The notes below the pieces were generated by a model. The model was given only the letters and a program-made list of their open reading frames with translations, ran no database searches and had not been told where the DNA came from. Source: Bacteroidaceae bacterium (lineage in GTDB: Bacteria > Bacteroidota > Bacteroidia > Bacteroidales > Bacteroidaceae). From it: a stretch of 57,120 bases of DNA. Location of the stretch: NCBI GenBank assembly GCA_011959205.1, contig BLLV01000136.1, forward strand, positions 1 to 57,120, read 5' to 3'. The position numbers and the translations under genes are program-made. This document shows, one piece after another, positions 45,003 to 54,629 of this stretch; position 1 is the stretch's first letter; the number at the start of each line of letters is the position of its first letter.

Positions 45003-46010
45003 TTATTTTTTTTTTGTTATAGTCAACACATTATCTTCATCAAAACTATATGAAATAGGATTGATACGCGACATCAATCTGATAATCTCTTCTAATGGTT
45101 CATTGCGTAATGTAAAAGTGTACATATATTTATCCTTCAAATCATTGTCCACATTTATTTTTACATTGTACCACTTGGAAAGGTAGCGACAAACAACTCC
45201 CAAAGATTTATTAGAAAGATAGAGCTTGTCATTTGCCCATGACCTCTCAAATGTCACATCTCCCGATTCTATATCCAGTTGACAACTCTTTTTATTATAA
45301 GTTACAATCTCTCCCGGTTTTAGAAAAAGATTGTCCAAAGAAGTCTCTAAAGAAACAGATCCCTCTATAAGACTTACCTTACATTCGGGAGCATTTTCAG
45401 GAGCATCAACATTAAATTTAGTTCCATGTACCACCACCCTCATTCCATCTGTTTGAACGATAAATGGTTTCTCTTCATCACGAATTACTTCAAAATAGGC
45501 TTCTCCTGAAATACGTACCATACGGTCATGGTCTTGAAAATCATTACCATATGCCAAAGTTGTATTACCATGCAGCCAAACAGCTGTTCCATCCGGCAGA
45601 AAGACTTTTGATTTACCGTTCATACAGGTATACACTTGTTCCGTTATGGGTTTCTGGCCAGCATTAGTTCCCCAATGATATGCTATTCCTATAGATGTCA
45701 TTAAAACGATACATGCTACAGCAGCATAACGATAAAGGCGATGAAGAGAAATCGTTTTGCGTGGTATAACTTTTTCCGTTTGCTTGGCTATATTCATTCT
45801 GGCAGAAAGTTCTCTCCAATAATATTCTTTATCAGGAGTGTAGTCTTTGGACTTTTCTTGTATTTTCTGCCATAAAGTATTTAAATCCTCTAATATTGCC
45901 TGACATTCGGGATTGGTTGCCCAATGCATTAACTTTTCATTTTCCTCCACCGATATCTCTTGCTTGAATTTCGCAATTATCAGTTCCCAAGGAATGTTTG
46001 TCTGTCTCAT
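45003..46010 (-). CDS. FecR-family anti-sigma factor
   Basis: This 335-residue inner-membrane regulator has a cytoplasmic amino end (about 1-85) that would hold the sigma factor, one membrane helix (about 92-110, YAAVACIVLMTSIGIAY), and a periplasmic FecR domain with VFLPDGTAVWLHGNTTLAY near 145 and ISGEAYFEV near 175. The carboxy end is a DUF4974-type domain (RNEPLEEIIRLMSRI). It receives the signal from the STN domain of SusC. It begins 31 nt after an AAGGGT-N14-GTGTCAT site, so the regulator would be autoregulated together with susC and susD. Its sigma partner is about 10 kb away. Confidence 0.93.
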   Translation of the reverse strand: MRQTNIPWELIIAKFKQEISVEENEKLMHWATNPECQAILEDLNTLWQKIQEKSKDYTPDKEYYWRELSARMNIAKQTEKVIPRKTISLHRLYRYAAVACIVLMTSIGIAYHWGTNAGQKPITEQVYTCMNGKSKVFLPDGTAVWLHGNTTLAYGNDFQDHDRMVRISGEAYFEVIRDEEKPFIVQTDGMRVVVHGTKFNVDAPENAPECKVSLIEGSVSLETSLDNLFLKPGEIVTYNKKSCQLDIESGDVTFERSWANDKLYLSNKSLGVVCRYLSKWYNVKINVDNDLKDKYMYTFTLRNEPLEEIIRLMSRINPISYSFDEDNVLTITKKK

Positions 46011-46041
46011 ACTAAATGTGTTTTACCGGTTTTACACCTAT

Positions 46042-46068
46042 ATGACACTAAAAAGAAGGTCAACCCTT
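46042..46068 (-). promoter_or_regulatory. Putative ECF promoter, site A (fecR-susCD)
   Basis: On the minus strand AAGGGT, 14 nt, then GTGTCAT, ending 31 nt before the fecR start. The same two words at the same spacing occur at 47535-47561 and 54072-54098. It overlaps the end of the truncated GH3 reading frame, whose TGA stop follows AAGGGT directly. Confidence 0.75.
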
Positions 46069-47482
46069 ATCCGATATATCCTTTTTTGCAAAAAAAATCC
46101 CGGAATCATTTTTTTTATATTTATTACCTAGTGGCAACAAGTTGTTCTGATTTTTCATTAGCACTAAACATTCTCGGGAAACACGCATGGCGATATCTAA
46201 ATGTTCTTGAGAAGCTACAATATTATTAGCCTTCTTATGCTCACCGGAATAGGGTTGGTCAAACAAACCCAACCAAAACTTCACATAGAGCACATCTCTC
46301 ACCATATCGTCCAACCGTTCTATGGATAAACTGCCTTCATTTACCAACTCACGGATATTATTAATATATTCTGTAGGATCATTAAATTCCGTACGAACAT
46401 TCAGTCCTGCCCGAAGTGCCCACAAGCCTGACTCCTTAAAGTTGTGTGTAACTTTATGGACACCATTCAAACGACCAATGGCATAGCTATCGGATACTAC
46501 ATAGCCCTTAAATCCCATTTCCTTGCGCAACACCTCCGTCAAATAGTGGTAATTACCAGACATGGGTACACCATCATAGTCATTATAGGCACACATCACA
46601 CCTAGAGCACCCGCCTCCTGAAACACTTTGCGAAAAGGATATTCATGAATGTAATACATTTCGGATGGAGTGATATGTGGATCCGTACGAGCATCCCACT
46701 GACGAGAAGCCTTACAGTCACCATAGCCTACAAAATGTTTGGGTGAAGAAACTACTTTCTGGTCTTGAATACCTTTAGCCATAGCTACACCTATACGTGC
46801 TACCAAATAAGAATCCTCACCGATAGATCCTTCCCAACGTCCCCAACGTTGATCACGAGGCACATCGAGGATAGGAGCGTATACATTAGTATATCCCAAA
46901 GCACGTGCCTCTTTACCTTCCACCACACCTTCCAGATAAGCCAATTCCTTGTTCCACGTACATCCTAGTCCATTCATAGACGGAAAACTGGTAGCACCAC
47001 TGGCACATAATCCTCGTATGCCTTCATTGGTAAAGTCGACAGGAATGCCTAAACGAGTGTATTCTACAAAGGAGCGTTGAGTTTCAGACAAGGCTTGAGC
47101 CAATGTATTATGGTCATCAATCTCTTTATTCAGATGTTCGTCGATATTTGCTATACCATCTTTCAAAATGCTTTTCAACCATTCTTGAGTGGGAACACTG
47201 TCTTTCAATGCTTTCTTATAACCATAGAAAGTAGCCACCTGACAAGTTTTTTTCGTCTACATTCATTTGTGACAACAAATCGTCTACACGCTTTTGGATG
47301 TCTTGGGACGGATCTTCATAAATGTCTTTCTTTCCATTCTTGTTGAAGTCAATCCATCCTTTTTTATAGATATTTTTCTTGTGGGGAAAAGTGGTTTTCC
47401 TAGCTTGCACAGGAGATCCGATCAAGAGGCAAGCAATAAGTGCTGTAACCGTCAACGTGTTTTTTCTGATTCTTTTGTTCAT
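46060..47482 (-). pseudogene. GH3 beta-glucosidase-type gene, frameshifted and truncated
   Basis: The reading frame starts at the ATG at 47482 with a signal peptide (MNKRIRKN... VQA) and runs to a run of seven T (seven A on the coding strand) at 47247-47253. There it shifts: removing one A gives DEKTCQVATFYGYKK and a continuous GH3 amino domain, whereas the frame as read ends shortly after. The second part (46060-47238) keeps RWGRWEGSIGED, KHFVGYGD and the nucleophile Asp in VVSDSYAIG. It stops right after LVLMKNQNNLLPL, where the second domain with the acid/base should begin, so at least 300 residues are missing. It has its own ECF-type promoter. Confidence 0.88.
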
Positions 47483-47534
47483 AATAAAAGTAATAATTTG
47501 TTTTTCACAGATATATATTATGTTTTCTATGTTG

Positions 47535-47561
47535 ATGACACTAAAACCGGTATATACCCTT
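47535..47561 (-). promoter_or_regulatory. Putative ECF promoter, site B (GH3 gene)
   Basis: AAGGGT-N14-GTGTCAT on the minus strand, about 53 nt before the GH3 ATG at 47482. An in-frame ATG further upstream would lie before the promoter, so it is not the start. Confidence 0.75.
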
Positions 47562-47620
47562 ATTGATGAATAAAAATTTATCAACAGTTGATTCGCATAT
47601 TTGATAAATTGATATTATAA

Positions 47621-47655
47621 TTCCTCAATGTCGGACATTTCCGAGCATTGAGGAA
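47621..47655 (-). terminator. Long hairpin, likely terminator of the GH35 operon
   Basis: TTCCTCAATG and TCGGA on one arm pair with TCCGA and CATTGAGGAA on the other (one bulged base), with a 4-nt loop. It is about 50 nt after the stop of the GH35-like fragment gene and just upstream of the GH3 promoter. Confidence 0.65.
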
Positions 47656-47702
47656 AAATTGAAAACTAAATTTATAGACGAATAGTATTAATCCTGAGAT
47701 AT

Positions 47703-48488
47703 TCATTGTTTAAATACCACTTTATCTGAAAGGGACATTATTTGCTTCCCGTTATTTTTAAGTTCAAAAACAATGACTTCATTCTCACCTATTGCCAATG
47801 CATCTGCCGGAATTTGTATAGATTGCTGAGGGTACTCTTCCCAATAAGTTCCCATGTATGATCCGTTTATCCACACTTCACCCATCCCCCAACCGGAGAT
47901 GTTTAAATGAGTTTCGCACAGGGTATCAAGCAAGAACTTGCCTTTATAGAAACACGGCTTTTCTGTAGGAGCTATTGCAGTAAAATGTAACACGGCCATT
48001 TCACAATCTTTAATTTGCAACGGTATCATATTCCATCCTTCGATTTCTTCTTCGTTAAAGTATACCGTACCAAACAAACCTTTGGAGTTATCCAATATTT
48101 CCGGTCCGTAAGTGATGCGCCCAATGTTTTCTACATAGATCTGTAATAAGTGCTTGCCGGAAGACAATTGAAAAGACAATTCTTTTTTTTCATCAGTCAA
48201 TCCACCTTTCAAATGGCCGTCAATATATACAGCCGCATAATCACGGATATTTTCTATGGATAAAGTTCCGGACTCAGTTGTTGAAGTTATTTCTGCCTCA
48301 TAAAGTACATACCCCCCACTATCCATACCCAAATCATTCATGGATAAGGCGGTTGGTGATTCTTGCTTTTCTCCATATACTTGTTCTAATGAGGCCATTT
48401 CTGTCATCCGTATCTCCTGTGAGGATACGGATGAAACCAGAAACAGTGAGAACAATAGTAATAGAATACGATTATTCAGTACTTTCAT
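47703..48488 (-). CDS. Stand-alone GH35 beta-sandwich domains, no catalytic barrel
   Basis: This 261-residue protein has a signal peptide (1-23, ending SVSSQ) joined directly to sequence that resembles the non-catalytic part of the nearby GH35 enzyme. SGKHLLQIYVENIGRITYG matches the enzyme's galactose-binding-like domain (AGSQLDIWVEAMGRVNFG), and LNISGWGMGEVWINGSYMG matches its LDMSTWGKGMVWVNGHNLG. No TIM barrel and no catalytic Glu are present. It could be a functional glycan-binding protein or a remnant after deletion of the barrel. The frame is open and the signal peptide intact, which favours function. It starts 1 nt after the GH2 gene. Confidence 0.82.
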   Translation of the reverse strand: MKVLNNRILLLLFSLFLVSSVSSQEIRMTEMASLEQVYGEKQESPTALSMNDLGMDSGGYVLYEAEITSTTESGTLSIENIRDYAAVYIDGHLKGGLTDEKKELSFQLSSGKHLLQIYVENIGRITYGPEILDNSKGLFGTVYFNEEEIEGWNMIPLQIKDCEMAVLHFTAIAPTEKPCFYKGKFLLDTLCETHLNISGWGMGEVWINGSYMGTYWEEYPQQSIQIPADALAIGENEVIVFELKNNGKQIMSLSDKVVFKQ

Positions 48489-48489
48489 A

Positions 48490-51216
48490 TTATTTTATCA
48501 TAAAGGATTCAATAAATGATTCATTGATTTCTACTTTCGGATCGAAATGCTCACTTTTTACGTAGCTGTCAATACTCTGCAACAGCTGTTGGCTTGCCGG
48601 ACGATTCTCCATATTCTTTTGGGTATCCATAGCCAAAACCAATAGCTTGCCACTGTTCACTTTGGCTTCGAATCCAATTCCTAATTTATGATTGCTGTCA
48701 TAGGAATCGATTGTCTGAATGAACGGACGGAATTCATTCGGGGTATCAACCATTTTAATAACCTTGGCATTTGTCAAGATGTCCCACCATTGCCAATCAA
48801 GATGCTTCTCGGTAATAAACTCTTTGAAAACAGGATGTCCGGCATGAATCAGACAGCCCAATGTCATTGGAGCCCATTTGAACATAATAGGATTCCAAAA
48901 ATGATTATGGAAAGCAGAACGACGTCCTTTCACTTTGTTCGGTTGCGGTATAAGCACCACTTTTTTACCGGCTTTCAGGTGATTCTTGGCTTTCTCGTCA
49001 TAAATCTTGGTGTATAACACCTCATCAGTAGAGATCATCCATTCTTTATGGCGTGGATATACCCAAATGTCCCAATTGTTTTCTATATTTTTATTTATGG
49101 TTAGTTTTACTGTCAATTTTTGAGCCTTATCGTTTTTGGGTAAAGCATAGCTGAATGTTCCTACAGGAAATACACCATGATTACCAATTCCGCTTCCTTT
49201 CAGATTACCTGATTTTAGAACTTTTCCTTCAGCGTCCGTAATTTGCCATTTCACTGTAGCATTTTTTAGTGAAGCGGTACTGTAGTTATAAACTTCCGCA
49301 TTACCGGTAAATGTTTCGTCATGGTAGTAAACACGTTTTTTAAAACGCAATAAAGCGACTGTCGGTGCACAGAATTTCTTGAAATCCTCAGGGGTGATTA
49401 GACCTTTTGAATTCCAGAAAGGATCCAAAATGCCTACAGGTGAATATCCTTGTTCGGGTAAATCATTGATAGATAACAATTGAAAACCGGCCGATGTGGA
49501 AGTACGTAATTGTGCTTCAATGACATCTTTATATTCAAATACGGTTTGTGCTCCTGAGGCTTTAGAGAAATCATCAGCTAAATCAAGCATGCCGTTTTGG
49601 GCTAATGACTCCTGAAAAATTTCAAAGTTACGCGCTTCTACAGGACAATCCTTATATAAAGCAATTTCTTTGAAGTTAGGATAAGCGCATCGTTGTCCCG
49701 TTTCATGTGAAATGACAGGAACATCAATATCAGTTCCTTTCTTTATATCCCAATCTGTGAAAGGTTTTCCATCATACACTGTCGCACCGCCTTTCGGAGT
49801 TTGATGAGTGACATAGAATTGATCGGATTGGACACGCTTGCGAGCTGTCGAACCGCTGAACAGCCTACGGTTATCGCTTTCGCGTCCTGTACGAGTCAAT
49901 TCTTCCACAAAATCGAAATCGCCACTGATTTCATTACCGTTACAGTACAAGATGAACGAAGGATGATTACCGTATTCTTTTAATATGCCTTTCAATTCAC
50001 GGCGGAAAAAATTAAAACGCGACTCATTGTTATTCTCTCCGTCTTTTCCCCACATGGGCATTTCCACTTCCAGATATACTCCCAGTTTATCTGCCATACG
50101 GAAAGCTGCTTTAGTAGGACACCAAGAATGAAAACGTACATGATTCATTCCGTGATTTTTCAATATTGTAAAGATGCGTTCCCAAGAAGCATCATCTACC
50201 GGAGCATAACCGGTTTTGGGAAATACAGCATTCCCCACTGTTCCTCTCAGATGGATAGGAGTATTATTAATTAGGATGTGGTTTTTTCCTTGTGTTACCT
50301 CCCTCATGCCAAATGTTGTTGATTTTTCGTGCTGATAACAGGCTTTGTCATCATTGGTTTGCAAAGAACATACAGCGGTATATAAGTTAGGATGAAATTC
50401 ATCCCACAGTTTGGCATCTTTTCCTAATTGAATTTCTCCTTCAAAATCAATGACTTCATCCGAACCGCTTACAGGTAATTCCTTGCTTAATTTATATTGT
50501 TCGCCTGATATGGAAAATATCGCTTTCCCGGTAATTTCTTTTTGAGTATGATTTTTAATTTTCATTTTTATTTTTACCGTTTTGCGGACCACATCAGGAT
50601 ATAACTGCATATCTTCCACATAGACAGGATCTACAGCCACAAGTTTCATCTCTCCTAAAATCCCGTTCCAGTTTATCTGTGAGAATTCTGTATGTGCATG
50701 GTTCCATTTATGTGTATCATATTGATAGCGGTTGTCAATACAAATTGTTATGAGGTGCTTTGTACCCGGTTTGACAAAGTCTGTCAACTCGTGATTATGA
50801 GGGACACTGATATAATCTATTTTACTAACCTCTTTGGTATCTACATAAATAGAGCTAAGCCAATGCGTCCTTTCAAAGTACATAAAAATACGCTTTCCAT
50901 TCCACTCTGCCGGAATAGTCATTTCACGTTGGTACCAAGCCGGCCCCATATATTCATATTTGCGTGTCAAACGATCTAAATGGCGATAAGGTGATTTATA
51001 TCCTATCTGATAATCATCCGTAATACCGGGTAATGTGATGGTTTCTTGAAGTCTATGCATATAGCGCACATCCAGTGAGCCACGTCTGAAATCCATAAAG
51101 TCCGTTTGAAATCCCCAGGTGCCGGACAAGTCGACTTCCTGTGTCTGTGCACTGGCATGTATGGAAGTCATAAATGCTAAAGTAGCAATAGTTGATTGAA
51201 GAATTTTGTTTCTCAT
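48490..51216 (-). CDS. Large GH2-family hydrolase
   Basis: This 908-residue secreted enzyme has a signal peptide (1-23, ending SAQ). Sugar-binding and Ig-like domains cover about 26-300. The barrel begins near NTPIHLRGTVGNAVFPK and carries an acid/base Glu at 429 (YCNGNEI) and a likely nucleophile Glu at 505 (VISHETGQ). About 250 residues follow the barrel, so it is longer than simple beta-galactosidases. Exact activity is unknown. It is 68 nt after the GH92-like fragment and is followed after 1 nt by the GH35 sandwich protein. Confidence 0.87.
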   Translation of the reverse strand: MRNKILQSTIATLAFMTSIHASAQTQEVDLSGTWGFQTDFMDFRRGSLDVRYMHRLQETITLPGITDDYQIGYKSPYRHLDRLTRKYEYMGPAWYQREMTIPAEWNGKRIFMYFERTHWLSSIYVDTKEVSKIDYISVPHNHELTDFVKPGTKHLITICIDNRYQYDTHKWNHAHTEFSQINWNGILGEMKLVAVDPVYVEDMQLYPDVVRKTVKIKMKIKNHTQKEITGKAIFSISGEQYKLSKELPVSGSDEVIDFEGEIQLGKDAKLWDEFHPNLYTAVCSLQTNDDKACYQHEKSTTFGMREVTQGKNHILINNTPIHLRGTVGNAVFPKTGYAPVDDASWERIFTILKNHGMNHVRFHSWCPTKAAFRMADKLGVYLEVEMPMWGKDGENNNESRFNFFRRELKGILKEYGNHPSFILYCNGNEISGDFDFVEELTRTGRESDNRRLFSGSTARKRVQSDQFYVTHQTPKGGATVYDGKPFTDWDIKKGTDIDVPVISHETGQRCAYPNFKEIALYKDCPVEARNFEIFQESLAQNGMLDLADDFSKASGAQTVFEYKDVIEAQLRTSTSAGFQLLSINDLPEQGYSPVGILDPFWNSKGLITPEDFKKFCAPTVALLRFKKRVYYHDETFTGNAEVYNYSTASLKNATVKWQITDAEGKVLKSGNLKGSGIGNHGVFPVGTFSYALPKNDKAQKLTVKLTINKNIENNWDIWVYPRHKEWMISTDEVLYTKIYDEKAKNHLKAGKKVVLIPQPNKVKGRRSAFHNHFWNPIMFKWAPMTLGCLIHAGHPVFKEFITEKHLDWQWWDILTNAKVIKMVDTPNEFRPFIQTIDSYDSNHKLGIGFEAKVNSGKLLVLAMDTQKNMENRPASQQLLQSIDSYVKSEHFDPKVEINESFIESFMIK

Positions 51217-51284
51217 GTTTCTTGGTATTATTTTTTAGTATATTGTCTAAATAAATTTATGCTAAGATATCAGCCTGCTATTTT

Positions 51285-51716
51285 TTATAAACTCGGAATG
51301 AGGTAATTTAAATGAGTTATACGGTTTGCCGTTCCCAATGACACTTTGGATATATATATTTTCCTGCCTAACTCTCGGTTCCATTCATCATAAGAATCTT
51401 GTTTAACGGTTTCAAAGTTCCAGTGATTCAATTCCTCTTTCAGATTCAGAAATGCTTGTTCTTCGTTGACATAGGAAATAGCCACTTTCATCATTAGTTG
51501 GTTGTTTTTCAGCTTATTAAATACCACATATTCTCCTCCCTCTTCACCTTCTATATGTCTACTCTTCACTAATGTCTTTTTGCTATTGATCTTCTTCCAT
51601 CCTCCAAACTCATCAATCTGAGGCCGTACATAATCTATCGGATTTTCTGTATGTGATGCCCATATTGATTGAACTAATAAAAGCCCAAACAATATGAGTG
51701 TTTTTTTCTTTTGCAT
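51285..51716 (-). pseudogene. GH92-like mannosidase remnant
   Basis: This 143-codon frame looks like spliced pieces of a GH92 alpha-mannosidase. It has a signal peptide and NPIDYVRPQID, which resembles the family start. It then jumps to MMKVAISYVNEEQAFLNLKEEL and EWNRELGRKIYI, which resemble the end of the first beta-sandwich (ISYVS..NA..NL..E...W.F..V). The main (alpha/alpha)6 barrel with the catalytic residues is absent and the frame stops soon after. A complete GH92 has roughly 750 residues. It lies between GH35 and GH2 in the same operon. The alternative is a small unrelated secreted protein, less likely given the motif order. Confidence 0.65.
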
Positions 51717-51721
51717 AGCAA

Positions 51722-54043
51722 CTAATAATTAAACGACTGTGATTTGAAATACACTGCAAAGTCTTTTATCATACCCGGATTTCCTTTTTCGAATGATGGT
51801 AAATAACGGAATCCTGTAATAGCCTTCATCTCTCCCAAATCTATTACAAGTTGGTGCGGATAAGGAACTTTTCGTTCAGTCATCCAACAAGTCGATTCTT
51901 GTAAATCATATATTTTATCAGCTGTAGCATTCGCTCCACGTGTGTTCTCACTATCAGCATAGCGTATTTTCCATTGCTCACGTGGAATCGGTTTACCGTC
52001 TGTTCCTATTATTTCAAGTTCTGCAAGACTTGCCTGCTCTTTACCATTATGTGAAGATAAAGCTTCCAGACAGAAATGCCGTCCTGTTATGGTTGTTTCG
52101 AATTTTATCTCTTGCCATTCACCGGTTGCAGCAAAACTGCCTTGATATATGGGACTTTCGCTTGATAAGTTGAGAGTTTCATCTTTTTGACGATGATTTC
52201 TTTCTTTTTCACGAAGCACATCCAATATGGGAGCTTTTAAACCTTGAATGACAGCTTTTGATGGCCCTTTCAGGTCAAGTACAATAATCTCGTTCTTTCC
52301 TTTCTTCAGCCAGCATCCGGGAAAGAAAAGAGTTTGCTGGGGGCCTATTTCCCAGAAACGTCCCAAATTATGTCCGTTTACCCAGACCATTCCCTTTCCC
52401 CATGTACTCATATCAAGGAAAGTATCTCCCGGTTTGTGTATGGTAAAGCTTGCTTTATAACAAGTGGGCCCATCAGGAACTTTCATCTCATATTTTTTCT
52501 CCGCAACGAACGAATAATCCACCGGGATACTGTAAACTTGCCAATTTTTCAATAGAGTGGTTTCTCTATTAGAATTGATAAGCTCTACCTTTTCCGTTAT
52601 ACCCTTACGGTCATGGATGGTACTTCCGAAATTAACTCTTCCCATAGCTTCCACCCAAATATCCAATTGGCTTCCTGCCGGAAGCTGGGGCAGAGTTATT
52701 TGATTCTCTCCTTTACGTCTGTCCAAGTAACCGATCAATTTGCCGTTTACATATATTTGTGCCCAGTCATGCGCCTCTGTTATACGCAGTAACGTATACT
52801 TACTCGTTGCAGGCAGGGTAGTCCGATAGAGTATACTGCCCCAGCCCTGATTAAACTCTTCCATTGGTTTTATATCTTCACTCAATATGGGAGCAGGAAG
52901 CTGCTCAAAGAGAACGGCTGTTTCTTTCATTTCAAATTCCGGTATCTCTATAATGGGAAAAGGTGCAGGTGTCTTACATGGTTTTTCTTTTGGACTACGG
53001 TATTTATTAAGTAAGCCCTGTAGTAGAAAAAACTTCTTAGTGGTCCATCCGGCTTCGCTGATTGGAGCATCGTAATCATAAGAAGTACACATAGAAGAAT
53101 AAGTGGGTGAGTTAGCTCCTCCCCAATGTCCGAAAGTGGTTCCTCCATGAGCCATATAAAGACTGAAAGAAATATTTCTATCAAGCATATCTTTTATACC
53201 TTCCACCATTTTTTCTGCAGAACGAGTTTCGTGCTTTCTTCCCCAATGGTCGAACCAACCAGACCAAAACTCACTACACATTAAAGGAGCTTCCGGGCGC
53301 ACGGTAGACAGTTTTTTAAACTCTTTATCTATATTAGCACCAGTTCCGAAGTTCAATGTCCAAAGCAAGTCATCCAATGCATTCAGTTCAAAAGTTGAGT
53401 CCCAATCACATTCGAAAAGAACCGATTTATCAAATCCCGCACGACGTACAATATCACGAATGGCAGCCATATAAGGCTTATTAACCCCATAACCCCCAAA
53501 TTCATTTTCCACCTGTACCATAATGATGTTTCCACCATTGGCTAATTGAAGAGGAGCTAATTGTTTGCCGAGCTCATTCATATAGATTTCCGTACGTTCC
53601 ATAAAATAAGGATGAAGCGAACGTACTACCATATCTTTTTTCTTCAGCAACCACCAAGGCAATCCTCCCATTTCCCATTCAGCACAGGCATACGGACCGG
53701 GACGAAGTATGATATACATACCATTTTTTTGTGCCAAACGGCAAAATTCAGCTATATTCTTGTCTCCTGTAAAATCAAATTTGTTTTCCTGTTGTTCATG
53801 AAAATTCCAAAAAACATAGAGACAAATAGTATTCATACCCAGAGCTTTGCACATTTGAATACGATGTTCCCAATATGCTTTGGGAATACGTGCATAATGT
53901 AATTCTGCCGCTTTAACAACGAACGGCTTACCGTTCAATAAGAAAGTACGTCTGCCTATTTCAAAAGTTTCTTTAGAATTTGAAGCTACGATGGGCATTC
54001 CTGTCAATAGAAGGAAAAAAAATAGCAAAAAATTATTTTTCAT
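51722..54043 (-). CDS. GH35 beta-galactosidase with carboxy-terminal discoidin-like domain
   Basis: This 773-residue enzyme has a signal peptide (1-20, ending IVAS). The GH35 barrel contains the acid/base in QVENEFGGYG (E181) and the nucleophile in MCSEFWSGWFDHWG (E258). LRPGPYACAEWEMGGLPWW near 113-131 is the family hallmark. Beta-sandwich domains follow (about 370-610), and residues about 640-773 look like an F5/8-type C domain (ESTCWMTER, HQLVIDLGEM). It removes terminal beta-galactose. It heads the operon GH35, GH92 fragment, GH2, GH35-sandwich, 29 nt after the ECF-type site. Confidence 0.93.
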   Translation of the reverse strand: MKNNFLLFFFLLLTGMPIVASNSKETFEIGRRTFLLNGKPFVVKAAELHYARIPKAYWEHRIQMCKALGMNTICLYVFWNFHEQQENKFDFTGDKNIAEFCRLAQKNGMYIILRPGPYACAEWEMGGLPWWLLKKKDMVVRSLHPYFMERTEIYMNELGKQLAPLQLANGGNIIMVQVENEFGGYGVNKPYMAAIRDIVRRAGFDKSVLFECDWDSTFELNALDDLLWTLNFGTGANIDKEFKKLSTVRPEAPLMCSEFWSGWFDHWGRKHETRSAEKMVEGIKDMLDRNISFSLYMAHGGTTFGHWGGANSPTYSSMCTSYDYDAPISEAGWTTKKFFLLQGLLNKYRSPKEKPCKTPAPFPIIEIPEFEMKETAVLFEQLPAPILSEDIKPMEEFNQGWGSILYRTTLPATSKYTLLRITEAHDWAQIYVNGKLIGYLDRRKGENQITLPQLPAGSQLDIWVEAMGRVNFGSTIHDRKGITEKVELINSNRETTLLKNWQVYSIPVDYSFVAEKKYEMKVPDGPTCYKASFTIHKPGDTFLDMSTWGKGMVWVNGHNLGRFWEIGPQQTLFFPGCWLKKGKNEIIVLDLKGPSKAVIQGLKAPILDVLREKERNHRQKDETLNLSSESPIYQGSFAATGEWQEIKFETTITGRHFCLEALSSHNGKEQASLAELEIIGTDGKPIPREQWKIRYADSENTRGANATADKIYDLQESTCWMTERKVPYPHQLVIDLGEMKAITGFRYLPSFEKGNPGMIKDFAVYFKSQSFNY

Positions 54044-54071
54044 TAGTCTGTATTTATTCGTTCACACTCTA

Positions 54072-54098
54072 ATGACACAGAAAATTGATTCTACCCTT
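54072..54098 (-). promoter_or_regulatory. Putative ECF promoter, site C (GH35 operon)
   Basis: AAGGGT-N14-GTGTCAT on the minus strand, 29 nt before the GH35 start. It is the third copy with the same spacing. Confidence 0.75.
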
Positions 54099-54309
54099 AT
54101 TCAACTTTACAACAAAATGGGAAAAGTTATATGCAAATCAATTTAAATAGGGTTCATCCGACAAATGCGTAGCTGATATATTACGGTCACGGCTCTTTCA
54201 TTTAACTTGAAAATAGAGACATAGTTCCCTTATCCGGTTCGGCTAGAATCGGTTACGTTTTTGGTATTGATATTCAATTAATTATATTATTTCTAAAATA
54301 TCTTTTTTC

Positions 54310-54516
54310 TCATTTTTGAGAGAGAAAACGCATCAGGGTGGTAAAGCTGAAAGAGATGCTACGCATCAGCTCTGCGATACCCTTTGATTTGTCAGCCCGT
54401 TTCTTTCTTCTCCCTTTCCATATTGCGAAAATGGCGTGTACGATTCTTTGCAGCGTGTCGAGGTTACGTGCGGTCTTTGCCGTTTTACGCCTTATGCCGT
54501 CCTGATGTAGGTTTTG
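54310..54516 (-). pseudogene. Possible transposase carboxy-terminal remnant
   Basis: A minus-strand frame of about 68 codons ends at a TGA at 54310 with a basic, helical tail (TLQRIVHAIFAIWKGRRKKR, then RSISFSFTTLMRFLSQ). A short frame further upstream (ISIDGKDIIDKTYIRT) may be a shifted piece of the same gene. The composition resembles decayed insertion-sequence proteins, but I cannot name a family. The rest of 54099-54839 has no gene. A hairpin (54630-54661) is listed separately. Confidence 0.35.
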
Positions 54517-54629
54517 TCAATGATGTCTTTTCCGTCAATACTGATTATGTCAGATTCCTTTTGGGGATTGAATTCCTTTTGGATAATGGCAATAATTTTG
54601 CTGAAAATGGAGGATTTCTTGGAAAAAGA

